From Hemibagrus wyckioides (lineage: Eukaryota > Chordata > Actinopteri > Siluriformes > Bagridae), in NCBI RefSeq assembly GCF_019097595.1, contig NC_080710.1:9568780-9632779 (forward strand): 64,000 bases of DNA, given 5' to 3'. The translations under genes were made by a program, and so were the position numbers. Below the pieces are notes generated by a model, which ran no database searches, was not told the origin of the DNA, and saw nothing but the letters and a program-made list of their open reading frames with translations. Within the stretch, counting starts at the first letter, position 1, and every line of letters starts with the position of its first letter. Positions 58,997 through 64,000 of the stretch are shown piece by piece.

Positions 58997-59579
58997 GTTA
59001 ATTATTAACTTATTTTGGTATAGAAATTAATGAATAAATAATGTCATATAATTTGTTAATAAGATTAAACAGGAGCTATTTCTGTAAAATACATCCTAAT
59101 AAATCAGATATTATTTTATAAGTAATACCTACATGTTCTACACTGAATTAGAAATGTTTGGCCACAGTATGACTGTAGCTGTGGTTAGTAGATTGGAAGC
59201 AACTGAAGTTACTGAAGTTCCACACTTTTATTGAAACCTTCTTTATCCCTCTTTAGACTAACTTTTGCTTTTCTACAATACCTATGTTATACCTAATACC
59301 TATGTTATAATATATAATGTTATTATAAATTATAATACCTATGTTATAGCTTTATTTTTATTTATCTTTGTAAAGAATGTTTTAATAAGCCTTACTGACA
59401 AGGATTCTAAACTAATATATGCAGCACTTTACAGAAACAGAATAAAAAAAAACCTCACTTTTCTTCATTAAAGTGATTCATGAAAACACTGTACAGCCAA
59501 CTGAGCTTTGAGATTTCATGTACTGAAGATGTCCTATTCTTTATCGCACATCTCAGGCTCAATAGTCTTGGGAATCCTG

Positions 59580-59800
59580 TGCATAAGGTGGGAATACCAG
59601 TCTGTTGCAGGAAACAATGCACACACACACACAGACAACTTAGTGTTGAGAATCTCCACCTACCAGTATGTCTTTGGGAGGTGGGAAAAAACAGGAGAAC
59701 CCGCAGAAAACCCAAAGACAAAAACTCAAGTTCAGGATTAAAGTTATAAGAAATCAGGGACCTTTGAGGCACCAATGCAACCAGTTGTGCTACTGTACCA
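59580..59800 (-). repeat. L2-type retroposon tail
   Basis: TGTCTTTGGGAGGTGGGAAA and GAGAACCCGCAGAAAACCC belong to the reverse complement of the L2-type 3' region seen elsewhere in the window. Confidence 0.6.
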
Positions 59801-59925
59801 CCAGCTCACTTGCTTCCTGTATGTACAAAATACAAATACAAGATCAGTGTATGTTTATAGACTGTTTATGTTTATGTTTTGTATTCGTATATAATTCTCA
59901 TGAACTCTCATGTATATGTTAGAGC

Positions 59926-59975
59926 ATCTCCAAATCAGCAGGTCTTGTGGAATGTTTCTTGACCTCTGAAAAGTG
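59926..59975 (+). mobile_element. Small Tc1 family B scrap
   Basis: GAGCATCTCCAAATCAGCAG then GTCTTGTGGAATGTT matches the helix-turn-helix coding part of family B only. About 50 bases remain. Confidence 0.5.
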
Positions 59976-60143
59976 GGCAATGTAATTCACATTTTGGCCA
60001 ACAGAGGGGGAAAGAAAAGCTAGTAAGAGAATAAAATTGAATATTCAGAGACTATAAAGTAATTAAAATAGTCTTAAATTTCACTTATAAAAAAACTTAA
60101 CATATCGTATCGCCGATTAATATATTCAGCAACAACTACAGTA

Positions 60144-60145
60144 CC

Positions 60146-60190
<45 letters not shown>
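60144..60190. repeat. (ATT)n microsatellite
   Basis: About 15 ATT units; an (AT)n run follows at 60246-60275. Confidence 0.95.
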
Positions 60191-60194
<4 letters not shown>

Positions 60195-60242
60195 AACAAT
60201 AATAAAATTTTGTAATTAATTATAACTGTAATTAGTTTTTGT

Positions 60243-60278
<36 letters not shown>

Positions 60279-60369
60279 AGGAATTTATATAATATACAAA
60301 ATGTGAATATACAGAATATATGTGAATGTCCAGAATACAGAGAAAGAGAGAGACAGAAAGAGCGAGGTA

Positions 60370-60664
60370 TCAGGTGGGGGCGGAGCTTTAGAAGCCACAG
60401 AAGCCACGCCCCTTTCCCCCGCAGCCTCCATTCACTGTGCGCGTGTCTGCTTTTAAGCGAGTCAGACGTCACTGTGTAGAGAGACTCTCACCTGCCGTTT
60501 GCATGTCACTGATCACTGATCATATACTCGGGTTTAATCTCAAAAGGGACACCGTTAAAATAGAAGGATGAAGCTTTGACAGAAATGAGGATGTCTCGAC
60601 GCAAGAGTGTGTAGAACACGAAAAGTAAGAAAGAGAGAGAAAGACAGAAAGAGGACCTGACAAG
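60370..60664 (+). promoter_or_regulatory. Candidate promoter and non-coding first exon
   Basis: A GC-rich patch carries two GC boxes in opposite directions (GGGGGCGGAG at 60376, CCACGCCCCT at 60404), a TTTTAAG element near 60451 and GACGTCAC (60465-60472), a cAMP-response-type site. About 190 bases later is a good donor, ACAAG|GTAAATG (exon end 60664). A tiny upstream frame (ATGAGGATGTCTCGACGC, ending TAG) precedes it. No coding sequence follows in the window. In human the plus-strand gene after AQP10 is ATP8B2, so this may be its first exon; that is inference from gene order. Confidence 0.5.
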
Positions 60665-62781
60665 GTAAATGATCTCTCCGTTACTTTTTCCAATACCGTT
60701 AACCTTTGAGAAGATGTCAAAACATCCGGCAGACTTCTGTTAATGTATACAAGTACAACTTCATTAAAAACAACATTCAAAACTCACATATAGTTGTTAG
60801 ACATCCAGGTTTGTGTCCAAAGCAGATGTAAAATTACAATAATAATTAAGATAATGTGTATTTAGTTAGAAGGGACTTCTTTAATGTAATGTAATGTAAT
60901 ATAGTTTATATGATTGTTTACTCCATCGTGCGCCTTTTCTAATCTTATTACTAAGCGGCTCTAATGCTTATCCGACTTGGTCGGATTTTTCTAATGCGTA
61001 CCCAAGACGACTGAACAGCAGGAGAATTATGGCCCATTCAGGCTCCAACTGTTTTTTCCAGTACACCATATTCACCTGGGAAGTCTCTGGTATTTAACTC
61101 ATATAAGTCATAAAAATTGCTCCATTTTGCACTGCTGTGATCCTTCAGGACTATAGTCAAACATCCCTGATATAACCTTTATAATGAAGGCTAGAGACAT
61201 TTAATATCTGTGTTTAAACTCACTGTCTTCTTTAATAATAACTCCAGTACCCCAGGTCATTCATCCAAACCATGGGGCAGCATCTCAATGCGTAATAACT
61301 TCCTGAGATAAGATACAAGTCACAGGTTTCAGTTATTGTTCATAATAAACATCAGAACAGAAGAAAATGGCAGTTTCGGTGACTTTTACAGTGACATAGT
61401 GGGCTTGTTTGAGAGCTGTCAACAGGAGCCAGACTGCCAATACTTCTCTGGCTGTTCCAATCAACTACTGCTCAGTGGATGTTTTTTTTTGTTTGTTTGT
61501 TTTTCACACAATTCTGTGTACAGGCTGTTGTGTGTAAAAATCCCAGAAGATCAGCCATTTCTGAAATATTTTAATCAGGCACCAACGAGCAGTGGAGCAT
61601 GAATGAGCAGATGTACATGTGTTCCTATTAAAGTGGCCAGTATGTGTCAGTTAAACAACTTTGAGTATTTGGAAGTCATTTCTCAAGGTAATTGAACATT
61701 TGATTTAAGCTGGACATTCCTTTAAGAGTAAAAGAATTTTGACTTTCAGCCAAAATATGTGCTTTGTTCGTTGTGGCTTAGAGAACACGTGGGAATAATG
61801 CAGGAAACAATCAGCTGTATGAAATGACACAAGTATTAATAAACAGAAAGAGAAATGAGGATAGAAGAGTTTTAATTTCCTGTAGCAAATGTCATTATAA
61901 GGCTTCTGGTCTGATGCTGGCATCCTGTTTTGTCTGTCTGAATACAATGAGAGACATTAAGCAGCTAGAATGATGTGATTGATAAGCAGCAAGTGATGCA
62001 AGTAACTAACCATAGCACTGTTTAAACAAAGAGAAGTTGGATGGTAATTTACTTTCCCCTTCTTTCCAAAGTATTTAGAATTTTAATTGCATATTACATT
62101 GATATTAGTGTAGCTTAATACATATTAAACTACTGGTTGTATGTCTGTTGTTTGGCCTTGTTTAATTTGATTGACTTGTCAGATATTTGTTAGTCAGTGA
62201 CTTTCTGAACAACATGTAAGTTATTCCAGATAAAACAGCAGTTTTCTAATATGTCTGTTAGCTTCTTGGAATCCGGATCACATAGCCATTTGTGCATTGC
62301 AATAAAAATTGTGTGTTTGTCCTTGTCTGTGTTGTGATCATATTTCAGTTTTCCCTGCAAGTTTCAACTGATGCAAGCAGTTGGAAAAACACTGTTGAGA
62401 GCTGAGTACATTAACACTAAGCTTCAGTGGAACCTTGAAGTGTTGTATGACATATGCAATGGCCTTGAAATGCAACACTAGATATTGTCTTTGAGGGGGA
62501 AAGATAGTAGACATTGTTCAAATTGCTGCATTAAACAACTTCCCAGGGTTATGTACATCACATTTGTACCTGTGCACCATTATATGTTATCACAATGTAA
62601 TACACAGTGCACTGTTGTACATTCTTATCAAACTGTAATATCCTTTGCAATGTCTACTGTGTGTCATGGTCATAACCTTACTGCTTATTTACTACACATC
62701 AATGTATCATATGTATCATATATACCAAAGTATACATTTAGATTGCAGTTTAGACTGTATAGACTGATTACTGACTATATA
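60665..62781. other. Possible first intron or intergenic sequence
   Basis: If the exon at 60.4-60.66 kb is real, this is the start of its first intron. Only a decayed Tc1 family D stretch at about 61460-61645 is recognised. No coding exon was seen. Confidence 0.45.
61460..61645 (-). mobile_element. Tc1-like family D relic
   Basis: GTGTGTAAAAATCCCAGAAG, then ATCAGCCATTTCTGAAATA, then TGTTCCTATTAAAGTGGCCA match the N-terminal transposase and one inverted end of family D, read on the minus strand. The coding part is destroyed. Confidence 0.65.
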
Positions 62782-63271
62782 CGCCGATGAGCCATAACAT
62801 TATGAACACCGAGAGGTGAAGTGAATAACACTGATTATCTCCTCATCATGGCACCTGTTAGTGGGTGGGATATATTAGGCAGCAAGTGAACATTTTGTCC
62901 TCAACGTTGATGTGTTAGAAGCAGGAAAAATGGACAAGTGTAAGGACCAAAATTGGTCATTTTTGACAAGGACCAAATTGTGATGGCTAGACAGCTGGAT
63001 CTCCAAAACTGCAGCTCTTGTGGGGTGTTCCTGGTCTGCAAGGGTCAGTATCTATCAAAAGTGGTCCATTGATGTACGTGAGGAGTGAAGGCTGGCCCGT
63101 GTGAGCTGATCCAACAGACGAGCTACTGTTGCTTAAATTGGTGAAGAAGTTAATGCTGGTTCTGATAGAAAGGTGTCAGAATACACAGTGCGTGATGGGT
63201 CAGGGCTGTTTCGGCAGCAAAAGGGGGACACATTATTAGGCAGGTGGTCATAATGTTATGTCTAATCGGTG
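62782..63271 (+). mobile_element. Tc1-like family B deletion derivative with both ends
   Basis: A 490-bp copy flanked by TA. Left end CGCCGATGAGCCATAACATT, right end GGTCATAATGTTATGTCTAA. It keeps the 5' region and part of the helix-turn-helix, then jumps at AATACACAGTGCGTGATGGG to the 3' end, as the copy at 7.5 kb does. It has lost further pieces in the 5' half. It cannot code for transposase. Confidence 0.85.
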
Positions 63272-63675
63272 TATGGTAGTATTTAAATTTGTACATTCCA
63301 TATTCTACTGCTATGTCCGGAGCTGCACTCAAGAATTTCACTCACTTCCATATGCGTGTCAATGATGGTGTGACAATAAAGTGGCCTGATTTGAATATTA
63401 TAAATGTCTAAACCTTTAAATGAGATCTGAGTGAGGAGATGAGAGAGTGAGGCCATGCAAGGACTTTTTGAGTTATTTTAGCTGTATGTTTGGGTTTGTT
63501 GTTTTGTTGAAATGTCTTCTCAGCCAATTCAGTATTATGACTGGTGGTAGTTCATTGCTTATTGCTCTCTTTGTAACTGTTGTTCCTGCCACTTTCAAGT
63601 TATCTTAAAGCGTGAGTGACTGCTCACTTCTCATTTAGTCTGAGACTGTGTTGTGAAATCTTGCATGCACCTGTT
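63272..63675. other. No gene seen
   Basis: AT-rich sequence. AATAAAGTGGCCTGATTTG near 63376 resembles the tail of a retroposon, but nothing more can be said. Confidence 0.4.
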
Positions 63676-63679
63676 GAGG

Positions 63680-64000
63680 GATTGAGGCTGGGTTTTTTTA
63701 GCAAAAGGAGGTTTGAGATGACTTTTTCATGCTGGAAGTAGTCATTAGAACATGATAAATTGTGACCATAAAGGGATGTACATGGTCAGCAACAACACTC
63801 AATTAGACTTTGGAATTCTAGTGATGTTTGATTGGCATTAACACACGCAAAGCGAGCCAAGAAAACATTCCCCCACACCACCCTCACCATGCTGGACTTG
63901 ACACAAGGAAAGTTGGGTCCATGGATTCATGCTGTTGCTGACATATTCTGACCCTAACATCTGAATGCCTAAGCAGAAATCGAGATTCATCAGACCAGGC
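63680..64000 (-). mobile_element. Tc1-like family D transposase fragment, runs off the edge
   Basis: The plus strand carries the reverse complement of the middle of a Tc1 transposase gene: AAAGGGATGTACATGGTCAG, then GAAAACATTCCCCCACACC, then GAAATCGAGATTCATCAGAC. The last phrase corresponds to the SDESRF region of the catalytic core. The rest of the element lies beyond the right edge. Confidence 0.75.

Overview
The window is vertebrate nuclear DNA from a teleost fish. It has GT-AG split genes with long AT-rich introns, many dinucleotide microsatellites, several Tc1-type transposon families with DD34E transposases, L2-type retroposon tails and a tRNA-derived SINE. A catfish-like (siluriform) or related ostariophysan genome would fit the Tc1 load, but the species cannot be fixed from the sequence. 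The gene order matches human 1q21 in part: putative CGN, TUFT1, C1orf43, AQP10, and a possible ATP8B2 first exon.

Layout. 1-1806: an A-rich minisatellite that runs off the left edge. 2498-2636: the last coding exon of a plus-strand gene, probably cingulin. 4770-8330: Tc1 relics and common teleost repeats. 11198-23059: tuftelin (tuft1), plus strand, 12 coding exons, 383 residues, with a GC-rich promoter at about 10.9-11.1 kb. 23.1-27.2 kb: repeats only. 27218-34546: the C1orf43 (NICE-3) orthologue, minus strand, 7 coding exons, 253 residues; its last intron holds a nearly intact 1,248-bp Tc1 element. 34.9-36.5 kb: an old LINE carrying a 26-bp minisatellite. 36.7-41 kb: (CTT)n and a long purine tract. 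42165-50951: a pro-interleukin-16-like PDZ gene, plus strand, 6 coding exons, 1,144 residues. 52.1-54.7 kb: decayed Tc1 copies. 55342-58762: an aquaglyceroporin (aqp10), plus strand, 6 coding exons, 294 residues. 60.37-60.66 kb: a GC-rich candidate promoter and non-coding first exon. 61.3-64 kb: more Tc1 remnants.

The genes are not a functional unit; they are neighbours by ancestry. Cingulin is a tight-junction protein, tuftelin a coiled-coil protein, C1orf43 a small membrane protein linked to phagocytosis, the IL-16-like protein a long disordered PDZ scaffold or cytokine precursor, and Aqp10 a glycerol/water channel. The most interesting point is the IL-16-like gene inside a 1q21-type block. 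Human IL16 lies on 15q, in the region paralogous to 1q21 (CGN/CGNL1, AQP10/AQP9, RORC/RORA), so this copy may be a whole-genome-duplication paralogue not present at 1q21 in humans. All exon joins were read by eye from splice signals and reading-frame continuity. Family calls come from recognised motifs, not from a search.
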